From NCBI RefSeq assembly GCF_029309835.1, contig NZ_JARJHL010000011.1, positions 1 through 64,000 on the forward strand: a DNA stretch of 64,000 bases, given 5' to 3'. This document shows positions 47,911 through 57,688 of this stretch, one piece after another. Positions within the stretch are counted from its first letter, which is position 1. Each line of letters begins with the position of its first letter. The notes below the pieces were generated by a model. It was not told the DNA's origin. It ran no database searches and saw only the letters and a program-made list of their open reading frames with translations. A program made the translations under genes and the position numbers. The DNA is from Paracoccus sp. DMF-8. GTDB lineage: Bacteria > Pseudomonadota > Alphaproteobacteria > Rhodobacterales > Rhodobacteraceae.

Positions 47911-49171
47911 ATGAGCTTTGATGCAATCGCTGATATGCAACCGGTGCTGACGCTGTTTACCGCCGCTACCGCAAGCGGCGAGGGGGACAGCTATCGCCTG
48001 AATGATCGTTTCGTCGAAGGGATGCGCCAGCATCTGCGCGACTGGCCCGGCCCCGTCCGTGTCGTGATGCGCGACAGCGGGCCGGGCGAATATCCCGGCA
48101 GCCGTCTGCATCCTGTCGCGACGCTGGATTACGCGGTGGTCCTGCTGCCGCCCGGGGTGCCGCTGGAATCGGCGCTGGTGGCCGAACCCGGCGTGGTCAT
48201 GGCCGATGCCGATCTGCCCGACCACCTGCCGCTGGCCCGCGCCGCGCGGCGCCTTGGGCTGGGCGTGGTCTTTGGCGTCGAACAGACGCTGCAGACCCGG
48301 CTGCGCGCCGTGATGCACAACCGCAGCAAAAGCCTGGGCCGCAGGCTGTGGTCGGCGGGCTGGAACCTGCGTCAGGAATACCGCCTGCGCCGCGCCCTGC
48401 GCGATGCCGATGGCGTGCAGCTGAACGGCTATCCCGTGTCGCGCGAATATGCCTGCCTGAACCGCAATGCCATGCGCTTTCTGGACAATCGCATGCGCCG
48501 CGACATGCTGGCCGATCATGCGGATCTGGCGGCGCGCCGGGCTTATCTGACCGGTGGCGGCCCCCTGCGGCTGGTCCATTCCGGCCGGTTGGAGCCGTGG
48601 CTGGGTGCGCAGAACCTGATCCCGCTGGCCGATGCCCTGCGCAGTCGTGCGATTCCCTTTACTCTTGTGATCGAGGGGCGTGGCAGCCTGTCCGACCACA
48701 TCCGCGACCAGATCGCCGCGCGCGGGCTGGGCGATCATGTCACCCTGCCGGGTCTCGTCCCGTTCGAGCGCGTGCTGGTCCCGATGTTTCGCCGTCAGGC
48801 CGATCTGCTGATCAGTTGCCGCGTGCAGGCCGAACCTTCGGGCGTCTTTGTCGAGGCGATGGCCAGCGGCCTGCCGGTGCTGGGCTATGAAAACCTCATG
48901 CTGTCACCGCTGATCCGCGACAGTGGCGGGGGCTGGACCGTGCCGATGGACGATCTGGCGGGGATGGTGCAGGTGATCGACGGGCTGAACCGCAATCGCC
49001 GCCGCCTGACCGAACGGTCCGAGGCGGCGCTGGATTACGCCCGCCGCCATGATTTCGAAACCGAATTCAGGGCGCGGACGACCCCATCTGCATCAGGTCT
49101 TTGTCAGGACCCGCCCCGAGCCGATCGTCCTTGGCGCATTGCTGCGATGGCGTGACCCGGCAAAATCGTGA
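47911..49171 (+). CDS. GT4-family glycosyltransferase (late frameshift)
   Basis: About 419 residues. The C-terminal GT-B domain has GPLRLVHSGRLEPWLGAQNL, LGDHVTLPGLVPFERVLVPM and the donor-binding EPSGVFVEAMASGLPVLGYE (E-x7-E motif). The written frame ends at 49155. A shift near 49080 gives a better-looking C-terminus (HLHQVFVRTRPEPIVLGALL) ending at 49171. That end overlaps the convergent WecG-like gene. RBS GGAAGG precedes the ATG. Likely involved in surface polysaccharide synthesis, given the neighbouring genes. Confidence 0.86.
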
Positions 49172-49874
49172 AGCCTTTGGCATAGCGCGCGGCCAGCCGT
49201 CTGGGGTTGGACAGCATCCGCCACATCCATTCCATCCGGGCCTGTCGCAGCAGTTTCGGCGCGCGCCTCTGATGGCCGGACAGAAAATCCAGCCCCGCCC
49301 CGATCGAGGCAAGGCCGACCCCTTGCAGCGCGTCGCGTGCGCGGATGGCAAAACGTTCCTGCCGGGGCGCGCCAAGCGCCAGCAGGCACAGCCGCGCGCC
49401 GGATGTGCGGATCATGCCGATGACCTGATCGGCCTCGGCCCCGTCGGGGTCAAAGGGGAAGCCGGGGGCGTGGCGCAGCACGATGTTCAGGCCCGTCACC
49501 AGTTCCTGCAACCGCCGGCCCGCCTTGTCCATCAGATCGTCATTGCCGCCGATCAGCGCCACCGGCCAGCCGCCCGCCGCCGCGACCTGCATCAGCGGCA
49601 CCACCAGATCCGACCCCGGCACCAGCGAGATGCGTTCCCCCGCCAGCCGCGACAGCCAGACGATGGGATTGCCATCGGCGCAGATCATGTCATGGGCCAT
49701 ATAGGCGCGCCCGAAGGCCCCATCCTCGCCCAGCCTTTGCAGGTGATCGACGTTCAGCGTGGCAATGGCAAAGCCACGGCCCGCCCGCAGATGGTCCCGC
49801 ACGCCGTCCAGCAGGCTTGCGCTGTCGCGAATGTTGATCCCGACGGTCACCCCGTCGGCAAAACGGAACTGCAT
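49104..49874 (-). CDS. WecG/TagA/CpsF-family glycosyltransferase (GT26)
   Basis: 256 residues. Family landmarks are IATLNVDHLQRLGEDGAFGR, MICADGNPIVWLSRLAGERI, GSDLVVPLMQVAAAGGWPVA, LIGGNDDLMDKAGRRLQELV and LLALGAPRQERFAIRARDAL. GT26 enzymes add the second sugar (often a UDP-ManNAcA- or glucose-type donor) onto a polyprenyl-linked sugar at the inner membrane face. With the sugar-phosphate transferase at the right edge, it suggests an exopolysaccharide locus interrupted by the PKS/NRPS operon. Confidence 0.93.
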   Translation of the reverse strand: MQFRFADGVTVGINIRDSASLLDGVRDHLRAGRGFAIATLNVDHLQRLGEDGAFGRAYMAHDMICADGNPIVWLSRLAGERISLVPGSDLVVPLMQVAAAGGWPVALIGGNDDLMDKAGRRLQELVTGLNIVLRHAPGFPFDPDGAEADQVIGMIRTSGARLCLLALGAPRQERFAIRARDALQGVGLASIGAGLDFLSGHQRRAPKLLRQARMEWMWRMLSNPRRLAARYAKGFTILPGHAIAAMRQGRSARGGS

Positions 49875-50306
49875 CTTGCCCCTTGCCCCGGCTGTTTCAT
49901 TTCCCGGCTATCCCATGCAGAGCATGGCCCCGGCCCTGCGCGAATTCAATCCTGGACGTCAGGCATGGTTTCCAAAAGCTTTATGACAGGCGGGGAAGGC
50001 GCCCGGCCCCTGACGGTGAAAAGCCGCTCCGGCGCCGAAGAATTGACTCTGGCCGCCATCGCCATGATCCTTGGCCTGAACATGGTCGATCTGGTCACGG
50101 ATGCACCGCCCGCCGGATGTCCAAAGGCAGCCGTTTTGCCCCGGATGGCGCGACAAAAGCGCCCGGTCTGACGAAAAAGACAGGATTGAACGCAGTCCTT
50201 TAGACGCTAGGTCGCCAAGAGGGTATATAAGCGGGAAATCGCCGGTTGAGTCGTTGCTCATCATGACCGGCACCTGCCAGAAGTTTTTAGTTTGAGGGTG
50301 TCGATA
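49875..50306 (+). other. Intergenic region between the divergent WecG-like and PKS genes
   Basis: 432 bases. A 68-codon frame (49965-50171, MVSKSFMTGGEGARPLTVKS onward) has a hydrophobic stretch near its middle, but no RBS or family similarity, so I leave it uncalled. The right-hand end is AT-rich and holds the candidate PKS promoter. Confidence 0.5.
50201..50231 (+). promoter_or_regulatory. Candidate sigma-70 promoter of the PKS/NRPS operon
   Basis: A -35-like tagacg at 50201-50206 and a -10-like tatata at 50224-50229 (or tataag at 50226-50231) with 17-19-base spacing. It ends 75 bases before the PKS ATG in a locally AT-rich stretch. Matches to consensus are four or five of six per box. Confidence 0.45.
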
Positions 50307-53300
50307 ATGTCTTTGGATCGCACGACTGCCGCGCAGAATGTCGAACTGGGCGTGGAATCGACCGATATCGCGATTGTCGGCATGGCCGCGCAACTGCCCG
50401 GTTCGCAGGATGTGTCCGAATATTGGGACAACCTGTGCAAAGGCGTCGAATCGATCCGGCGGCTGTCCGAGGACGACCTGCTGGCCGCGGGCGAATCCCG
50501 TGGCCGGATGCGGGATCCGAATTACGTCCCCTCTGCTGCGGTCCTGCAGGAATTCGACGGGTTCGACGCGGAATTCTTTGGGCTGTCCCCCAAGGAAGCC
50601 GCGATCATGGACCCCCAGCACCGCAAGTTTCTGGAAACCTGCTGGCACGCGCTGGAAGACGCCGCCCATACCCCCGAAAGCTTTGGCCGCCCCATCGGCG
50701 TCTATGCCGGTTGCGGCATGGGCAGCTATTTCTATTGGAACGTCTGTTCCAACCGCGATCTGGTCGACAATGTCGGGCATTTCCTGCTGCGCCACACCGG
50801 CAATGACAAGGATTTCCTGTCCACCCGCGTCAGCCATGTCCTTGACCTGACCGGGCCAAGCGTGAACGTCCAGACGGCCTGTTCGACCTCGCTGGTGGCG
50901 ATCCATACGGCTTGCCAGTCGCTGCTGTCGGGCGATTGCGACATGGCGCTGGCCGGTGGCGTGACCATCGAAATGCCCCATGCGCGCGGCTATCTGTATA
51001 AAGAAAACGAAATCCTGTCGCCGGACGGTCATTGCCACGCAGCTGACCATCGCGCGCAGGGCACGGTCTTTGGTTCGGGCGCGGCGGTCGTGGTGCTGCG
51101 GCGTCTGTCGGATGCGCTGGCCGATGGCGATCATATATGGGCCGTCATCAAGGGCGGCGCGCTGAACAATGACGGCGCGGCCAAGGCGGGCTATCTGGCG
51201 CCAAGCGTCGAAGGCCAGGCCAGGGCGATTTCCGAGGCGCTGGTGATGTCCGGCGTGACCTCGGACAGCGTGGGCTATGTCGAATGTCACGGCACCGGCA
51301 CGGCGCTTGGCGACCCGATCGAGGTGGCCGCGCTGAATCAGGCGTTCGAACGTGTGCAGGAGCGTCCGCGCAGCGGGCCGTGCTATATCGGCTCGGTCAA
51401 GACGAATATCGGCCATCTGGACACGGCGGCGGGCGGGGCCAGCCTGATCAAGGCGGCGCTGTCCGTCCACCACGCAAAAATCCCGCCCAGTCTGGGGTAT
51501 GAGCGCCCGAACCCCGCGATTGATTTCGAAAACGGTCCGTTTCAGGTCGCGGACCGGCTGATCGAATGGGACAGCCCGCTGCGCCGCGCGGGCATCAACT
51601 CGCTTGGCGTCGGCGGCACCAATGCGCATGTGGTGGTGCAGCAACCCCCCGTTCAGGCCCCGGCAGCCGAGTCTGACTGGCCGTTCCACATCATCACGGT
51701 TTCGGCCCGGACCAAGGCCGCACTGGATGCCAATTCGACCGCGCTGGCCGAATGGCTGACCGCTCATCCGGGCACCGATATGGCCGATCTGTCATTCACC
51801 CTGACCCGAGGGCGCCGCCGTTTCGACCGCCGCCGCGTGCTGGTCGCCCGCGACACGGCCGAGGCCGCGCGGCTGCTGGCCGCCCCCGATCCGCAACTGG
51901 TGTTCGACCACCAGCCGGTCGACAATGATGCGGGTGTCGTTTTCATGCTGCCGGGCGGTGGTGCGCAATATGCGGGCATGGCGCGCGATCTGTATGCGAC
52001 CGAGCCGGTTTTCCGCGAATGGATGGATCGCGGTCTGGCCCATATGGCCAAAGCCACGGGCGAGGATCTGAGGGGGCTATGGCTGCCTGCGGATGCCGAC
52101 CGGGCCGAGGCGGATCGCAAGCTGCTGAAACCCTCGATCCAGCTCCCTTTGCTGATGATCGCCGAATATGCGCTGGCGCAGTTGTGGATCAGTTGGGGCG
52201 TCCAGCCCGCCGCGCTGATCGGCCATTCGATGGGCGAAAACACCGCCGCCTGTATCGCGGGCGTCATGTCGTTCGAGGATTGCATCGGGCTGGTCCATCT
52301 GCGCGGCCAGTTGTTCGATACCGTGCCGGCTGGCGGCATGATCAGCGTCGAACTGGACCCCGCCGATTTCGCGGCAGAGGTCGACAGCCTTGAACTGGAC
52401 CTTGCCGCCGTCAACGCGCCGGGCCTGTCGGTCGTGTCCGGTCCCGATGACGAGCTGGACGCCTTCACGGCGCTGATGGCCGCGCGCGGGGTGCAGGTGC
52501 AGCGCATCGCGATCTCGATTGCTGCCCATTCACGGATGCTGACGCCGATTTTGGGGCGTTTCCGTGACTACCTGACCAAAATCCGGCTGAGCCCCCCGCA
52601 GATCCCGATCATTTCCAACCGCACCGGCGTCGAACTGACCGATCAGCAGGCGGTGGACCCGGATTACTGGGTCGCCCATCTGCGCGGCACCGTCCATTTC
52701 GCCGATGGCATCGACCATTTGGCGCGGCAGGGCGACCGGGTTTTCCTTGAGGTCGGGCCGGGCCGCGCGATGAAGGTCATGGCGCAATCCCATGCCGATA
52801 TCGGCGCGCATCAGGTGATTTCGACCCTGCGTCACCGCGACCATGCGGTGGGCGATGACGTCTATTTCGTGCTGGCGCTGGCCCGTGTCTGGGCGGCGGG
52901 CGTCGCGATCGACTGGGGTCAGATCTGGGGCGGCATCCAGCGCCGCCGCCTGTCGCTGCCGGGCTATCGGTTCCAGCGCAAGCGCTATTTCATCGAACGC
53001 GCCACCACCGACGCCGCCGCGACCGGGGTCGAGGACCTGCTGCGCATCGAAAATCCCGCCGAATGGGGCTGGCGTCCCGCATGGCGTCTGGCCGCGCCGC
53101 GCGTCGAAATCGGCGCGGATGGCCGCCCGGTTGCGGACGGGTCGCGCCGCTATCTGGTCTTCATGGATGATGCGGGGCTGGGCGAACGCCTGACCGCCAG
53201 CCTGCGCGCGGCGGGTCAGCAGGTCGCGACCGTGGCCGCCGGTGACCGCTTTACCGATCTGGGCGAGGGCGCCTTTACCCTGCCCCAGATCCGACCGCGA

Positions 53301-56300
53301 GGGTATGAGATGCTGCTGGCCGCGCTGATCCAGCAGGATCGCGCCCCCGACCGCATCCTGCATCTGTGGTCGTCCACGGCGCAGGACAAATTCCGCCCCG
53401 GCTCCAGCATCCTGAACGCGCGGTTGGAGCGTGGTTTCTTCAGCCTGCTGCATCTGACGCAGGCAATCGGCGCCGAACTGCCCGATACCCCGGTCGACCT
53501 GATCGCCGTCACCAGCGACGCGCTGAGCGTGGCGGGCGAAGCGGCCGCCCATCCCGAAAAGGCGACGGCGCTTGGCGTCATCCGCGTCGCCCCGCATGAG
53601 ATGGCGGGGATCACCACGCGGCTGGTCGATATCCGCATCCCGCAGGCGCCGCGCGCGGGCTTTGGCCGCGGCGGGGGCGACGGCAGCCAGATCGACGCCA
53701 TCGCCGCCCATCTGCTGGAAGAGGCGCTGTCCGCCCCCACCGGCCAGACCGCCCCCACCGGCCAGACCACCGTCGCATGGCGCGACGGTCGGCGCTTTGA
53801 ACAGGGGCTGGAACGGGTCGCCCTGCCCGAAACGGCTCCCGAAACCGCAGCGGCGATCCAGCCCGGCCAGACCTGCCTGATCACCGGCGGTTTCGGTGGT
53901 ATCGGCCAGACCATCGCGCGCGATCTGGCCGCGCGGGGCGGCGCGAAACTGGCCCTGCTGACGCGCGGCAAGCTGACCGATCCCCGGGTTCAGGCGGCGG
54001 TCGCCGAAGTGCAGGCCATGGGCGCCGAGGTCCTGCCGATCCGCGCCGAGGTCACCAGCCCCGAGGATATGCGCCGCGCGGTGGCCGCGGCGCGCGAACA
54101 CTTTGGCTCGGTCGATGTGGTGCTGCATGCCGCCGGGATCACCCGCGACAGCCTGATCGCGGCCAAGAATGACGATGATGCACGGGATGTGCTGGCCCCG
54201 AAACTGCTGGGCACGCAGGCGCTGCAGGCGGCGCTGGCCGAACATCCCGCGCAGATGGTGGTGCTGTTTTCATCGACCAGTTCGGTGATCGGTGCTGCGG
54301 GTCAGGTCGATTATGTCGCCGCGAACGAATATCTGAACGCGGTGGCACGTTCGGCGCCTGCGGGCTTTGGCCGGACGCTGGCGATCAACTGGGGTGTCTG
54401 GGCCGACGCCGGCATGGCCGCGCGCGCGGCCGGTATCGCCGGCGCGACCCCCGACATCGCCGGTGCCCCGGTCCCGCGCCCCTTGCTGGACGAGGCGCTG
54501 CCGCTGCCCGGTGGGCGCCAGTTCCGCAAGCTTTTGCGGATCGAGGATTGGATCATCGGCGGCCACCGCACCGCGCAGGGTCAGGCGCTGATGCCCGGCA
54601 CGGGCTGGGTCGAGCTGATCGCCGAGGCGGCGGTCGAGGCGGGGCTGGCCATGCCCGTCGCCATCCGCGATCTGGAATTCATGCGGCCCGTCATGGTGCC
54701 CGATGGCGGCGCGGCACTGGTGACGGTGCGGGTAGAAACCGAAGGCGGTCGCCTGCGCGTCAATATTCTGGAGGACCCGACCAGCGAACCCAATGTCACC
54801 GCGCTGATTTCCACCGCCGACAGCGCGCCGCAATGGCCGCTGGCCGTGCCGGGCGACTGGCAACAGGACGGCGGCGGGCAGGCGCTGCGGTCCGCGCAGG
54901 ACAGCCAGATGCGGTTCGGGCAACGCTGGCAGGTGCTGCGCCGCTACCGCATCGACGGCGACCACGGCAGCGCCGAACTGGCGCTGGATGCGGCCTTTGC
55001 CGCCGATCTGCAACAGGGCTATATCCTGCATCCGGCGCTGCTGGACATCGCAACGGGCTGGGCGATGGAACTGATCGAGGGCTGGCGCCCGGATCACCTC
55101 TGGGCCCCGATGAGCTATGGCCAGATCGTCATTCACCGCCCGATGGGCGGCCATGTCATCAGCCATATCCGCAATGCCGGGGTGAATACGGCGGCATCCG
55201 GGATGGCGGAATTCGACATTACCCTGACCCTGCCCGACGGCACGGTCTGCGTGGAGATCAAGGGCTTTTCGATCCGTCGCCTCCAGGGTGGTTTCGGTGC
55301 GGCCCGCAAGGTCGAACCGGCACGGCCGCTGTCGCCCGCCGAACGCAGGCTGCACCACAATATCTCGCAGGGGATTCCGGCGGCGCTTGGCCCGTCGATG
55401 CTGGAGCGGGCGCTGGCGACCGGGCTGGGGCAGGTCTTTGTTTCCTCGCTGGATCTGCCCGCGCTGGTGGCAGAGGCCGCGCTGACCGAGGAAGCGCAAT
55501 CGACCGAAGGCGGCTTTGAACGCCCCGATCTGGACGCCGATTTCGTCGCGCCGGAACCGGGTGTCCAGACCGAACTGGCGCAGATCTGGTCCGAGCTTCT
55601 GGGCATCGCGCAGATCGGCGCGGCGGACAGCTTTTTCGACCTTGGCGGCCATTCGCTGATCGCGGTCCGCATGTTCGGCGCGGTGCGCAAGGCGATGGGC
55701 ATCGACCTGCCGATTTCCACCCTGTTCGAGGCGCCGACCATCGGCGAATTGGGCGCGCTGATCGAATCGCGCATCGGCCCGCGCGATACGGGTGGCGCGG
55801 TGCAGGAACTGCGCCCGGTGGCCGTCGCTGGCGACCGGCCCGCGCGGCGTTTCGTCGTCGATATGGGCGGGCGCGACGGTGCCACGCCCTTCTTCATGGT
55901 CGCGGGCATGTTCGGCAATGTCATGAACCTGCGCCAGATGGCGCAACGTCTTGGCACGGATCGGAAATTCTATGGCCTGCAGGCGCGCGGCCTGTTTGGC
56001 GACGACAGGCCCCATGACAGTTTCACTGACGCCGCGCGCGACTATATCGACGAGGTCATGCAGGTCCAGCCCGAAGGCCCCTATCTGCTGGGCGGCTTTT
56101 CGGGCGGCGGGCTGATCGCGCTGGAAATGGCGCGGCTGTTGCGCGAACGCGGGCAAGAGGTTGCCCAGCTTGTCATGCTGGACACGCCCCTGCCGATGCG
56201 CCCCTCTCTGTCCAGACAGGATAAGCTGTTGATCCGGCTGGCGGAAATGCGCGAACAGGGACCGGCATTCGTCGGCAACTGGCTGCAGGGCAAACGGGCC

Positions 56301-56687
56301 TACAAGCAGAAGATGCGTGACCGCGAACGCGCGGGCCTGCCCGAGGGCGAGGGCGTTTTCCACGATCTGGCCATCGAGGCCGCCTTTCGCGCCGCCCTGC
56401 CCAAGGTGCAACTGGCCGAATGGGACGGGCCGGTGGCGATGTTCCGGCCGCCGCTGGACCGGCGCTGGAAGGTTTCGGGCGGGAAATGGGTCACGGCGGG
56501 GCGCGAATACCTGCTGGAGGATAACGGCTGGTCCGACTGGATGCCGCAACTGCGCGTGATCGAGGTGCCGGGCGACCATGATTCCGTGGTGCTGGAACCG
56601 AATGTCCGCCGTCTGGCCTCGGTCCTGCGCGATATCCTGCGCGAGGCCGATACCGATACCTACAGCCGCGCCGAGGCCGCAGAATGA
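50307..56687 (+). CDS. Single-module type I polyketide synthase (KS-AT-KR-DH-ACP-TE)
   Basis: 2126 intact residues. KS (about 20-445): TACSTS with C192, then CHGTGTALGDPIEV and KTNIGHLDTAAG. AT (about 545-850): GHSMGE with S641; the later IAAHS box suggests malonyl-CoA. KR: a structural half at about 910-1150, then TGGFGGIG at 1193-1200, the SST region and Y1336 in DYVAANEYLN. DH hot-dog fold (about 1400-1670): H1420 in GHRTAQGQALMPG and D1580 in HPALLD. ACP: S1783 in DLGGHSL. TE: S1932 in GGFSGGG with a late GDHDS. One elongation, beta-reduction, dehydration and release are predicted. RBS GAGGG precedes the ATG at 50307. First gene of the operon. Confidence 0.95.
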   Translation: MSLDRTTAAQNVELGVESTDIAIVGMAAQLPGSQDVSEYWDNLCKGVESIRRLSEDDLLAAGESRGRMRDPNYVPSAAVLQEFDGFDAEFFGLSPKEAAIMDPQHRKFLETCWHALEDAAHTPESFGRPIGVYAGCGMGSYFYWNVCSNRDLVDNVGHFLLRHTGNDKDFLSTRVSHVLDLTGPSVNVQTACSTSLVAIHTACQSLLSGDCDMALAGGVTIEMPHARGYLYKENEILSPDGHCHAADHRAQGTVFGSGAAVVVLRRLSDALADGDHIWAVIKGGALNNDGAAKAGYLAPSVEGQARAISEALVMSGVTSDSVGYVECHGTGTALGDPIEVAALNQAFERVQERPRSGPCYIGSVKTNIGHLDTAAGGASLIKAALSVHHAKIPPSLGYERPNPAIDFENGPFQVADRLIEWDSPLRRAGINSLGVGGTNAHVVVQQPPVQAPAAESDWPFHIITVSARTKAALDANSTALAEWLTAHPGTDMADLSFTLTRGRRRFDRRRVLVARDTAEAARLLAAPDPQLVFDHQPVDNDAGVVFMLPGGGAQYAGMARDLYATEPVFREWMDRGLAHMAKATGEDLRGLWLPADADRAEADRKLLKPSIQLPLLMIAEYALAQLWISWGVQPAALIGHSMGENTAACIAGVMSFEDCIGLVHLRGQLFDTVPAGGMISVELDPADFAAEVDSLELDLAAVNAPGLSVVSGPDDELDAFTALMAARGVQVQRIAISIAAHSRMLTPILGRFRDYLTKIRLSPPQIPIISNRTGVELTDQQAVDPDYWVAHLRGTVHFADGIDHLARQGDRVFLEVGPGRAMKVMAQSHADIGAHQVISTLRHRDHAVGDDVYFVLALARVWAAGVAIDWGQIWGGIQRRRLSLPGYRFQRKRYFIERATTDAAATGVEDLLRIENPAEWGWRPAWRLAAPRVEIGADGRPVADGSRRYLVFMDDAGLGERLTASLRAAGQQVATVAAGDRFTDLGEGAFTLPQIRPRGYEMLLAALIQQDRAPDRILHLWSSTAQDKFRPGSSILNARLERGFFSLLHLTQAIGAELPDTPVDLIAVTSDALSVAGEAAAHPEKATALGVIRVAPHEMAGITTRLVDIRIPQAPRAGFGRGGGDGSQIDAIAAHLLEEALSAPTGQTAPTGQTTVAWRDGRRFEQGLERVALPETAPETAAAIQPGQTCLITGGFGGIGQTIARDLAARGGAKLALLTRGKLTDPRVQAAVAEVQAMGAEVLPIRAEVTSPEDMRRAVAAAREHFGSVDVVLHAAGITRDSLIAAKNDDDARDVLAPKLLGTQALQAALAEHPAQMVVLFSSTSSVIGAAGQVDYVAANEYLNAVARSAPAGFGRTLAINWGVWADAGMAARAAGIAGATPDIAGAPVPRPLLDEALPLPGGRQFRKLLRIEDWIIGGHRTAQGQALMPGTGWVELIAEAAVEAGLAMPVAIRDLEFMRPVMVPDGGAALVTVRVETEGGRLRVNILEDPTSEPNVTALISTADSAPQWPLAVPGDWQQDGGGQALRSAQDSQMRFGQRWQVLRRYRIDGDHGSAELALDAAFAADLQQGYILHPALLDIATGWAMELIEGWRPDHLWAPMSYGQIVIHRPMGGHVISHIRNAGVNTAASGMAEFDITLTLPDGTVCVEIKGFSIRRLQGGFGAARKVEPARPLSPAERRLHHNISQGIPAALGPSMLERALATGLGQVFVSSLDLPALVAEAALTEEAQSTEGGFERPDLDADFVAPEPGVQTELAQIWSELLGIAQIGAADSFFDLGGHSLIAVRMFGAVRKAMGIDLPISTLFEAPTIGELGALIESRIGPRDTGGAVQELRPVAVAGDRPARRFVVDMGGRDGATPFFMVAGMFGNVMNLRQMAQRLGTDRKFYGLQARGLFGDDRPHDSFTDAARDYIDEVMQVQPEGPYLLGGFSGGGLIALEMARLLRERGQEVAQLVMLDTPLPMRPSLSRQDKLLIRLAEMREQGPAFVGNWLQGKRAYKQKMRDRERAGLPEGEGVFHDLAIEAAFRAALPKVQLAEWDGPVAMFRPPLDRRWKVSGGKWVTAGREYLLEDNGWSDWMPQLRVIEVPGDHDSVVLEPNVRRLASVLRDILREADTDTYSRAEAAE

Positions 56688-57628
56688 CCGGACCCGTCCT
56701 GAACACAATCGTCCTGAATTTCCGCACGCCCAACCTGTCGATCATGGCGGTCGAAGGCGCGCTGCGCGAGATGCAGGGTATCGCGGGCGGCGTCACGCTG
56801 GTCGATAATGACGGCGGCGGCGATGGCTCGCTGGAAAAAGATGCAGGCAGAGGCGCGGGCGCGGGGCTGGCTGGATGACGGCCGGCTGGTCATCGTCAGT
56901 TCGGGGCATAATGGCGGCTTTGGTGCGGGCAACAATTTCGGCATCCGTCGCGGCGTGCCGCCCGACGGGGCGCGCGCCGATCTGGTTTACCTGCTGAATT
57001 CCGACGCGATCCCGCAGCCCGGCGCGATCCGCGTGCTGGTCGATTATCTGGCCGCCCATCCGCAGGCGGGCATTGCCTGTTCGCGCATTCGCGGCATGGA
57101 TGGCGAACCGCATCAGACGGCCTTCCGCTTTCCCTCGACCGCCGGAGAGTTTGAGGCGACCATCAAGACCGGCCCGGTCTCCAGACTGCTGCGCAACCGT
57201 ATCGTCGCCATGCCGCAGCCGCTGGAATCGCTGCGGGTGGATTGGTCGGCAGGGGCCTCGATGATGATCCGCATGGATGTGCTGGACCAGATCGGCCTGT
57301 TTGACGAAGGATTTTTCCTGTATTTCGAAGAAACCGACCTGTGCCGCCGTGCCGCCGATGCGGGATGGCAGACGCATTACGTCTATGACAGCGAAATCGC
57401 CCATATCGGTTCCGCCAGCACCGGCATGAAGCGTTGGGCGCGGGTGCCCGATTGCTGGTATGACAGCCGCCGCCGCTGGTTCGAAAACACCGCGGCCGGG
57501 CCGGGGCGCTGGTGACGACCCTGGCCAATCTGTCCGGCACGGCGCTGTGGCGTCTGCGCTGCACGCTACAGCGTCGCGAAACAGGTGTGCCCAAGGGCCA
57601 TATGGCCCGGATGGCGCGCACGCGCTGA
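56684..57628 (+). CDS. GT2-family glycosyltransferase (frameshifted in this sequence)
   Basis: Starts MTGPVLNTIVLNFRTPNLSI and shifts frame near 56838 at an AAAAA run. It continues VSSGHNGGFGAGNNFGIRRG, LVYLLNSDAIPQPGAIRVLV (DxD-like NSDA), RVDWSAGASMMIRMDVLDQI and GLFDEGFFLYFEETDLCRRA, typical of rhamnosyl-type GT2 enzymes. Another shift near 57505 gives the tail LWRLRCTLQRR; the true end is uncertain. The ATG overlaps the PKS stop (ATGA), so it is translationally coupled and may glycosylate the operon product or act in the polysaccharide pathway. Confidence 0.88.
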
Positions 57629-57688
57629 GAAATGCGCGGCCACAGCTCCGGCATATTGAAAAGGCCAGCATTTTGAAAGGGTTGAGTG

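Noticed and set aside
49965..50171. A 68-codon frame upstream of the PKS
   Set aside because: One hydrophobic patch but no RBS, no homology and promoter-like surroundings; possible but not supportable.
54270..56708. An 812-codon minus-strand open frame opposite the PKS
   Set aside because: Mirror-frame artefact of GC-rich codon bias; composition is low-complexity Arg/Gln/His and the plus strand has catalytic motifs throughout.
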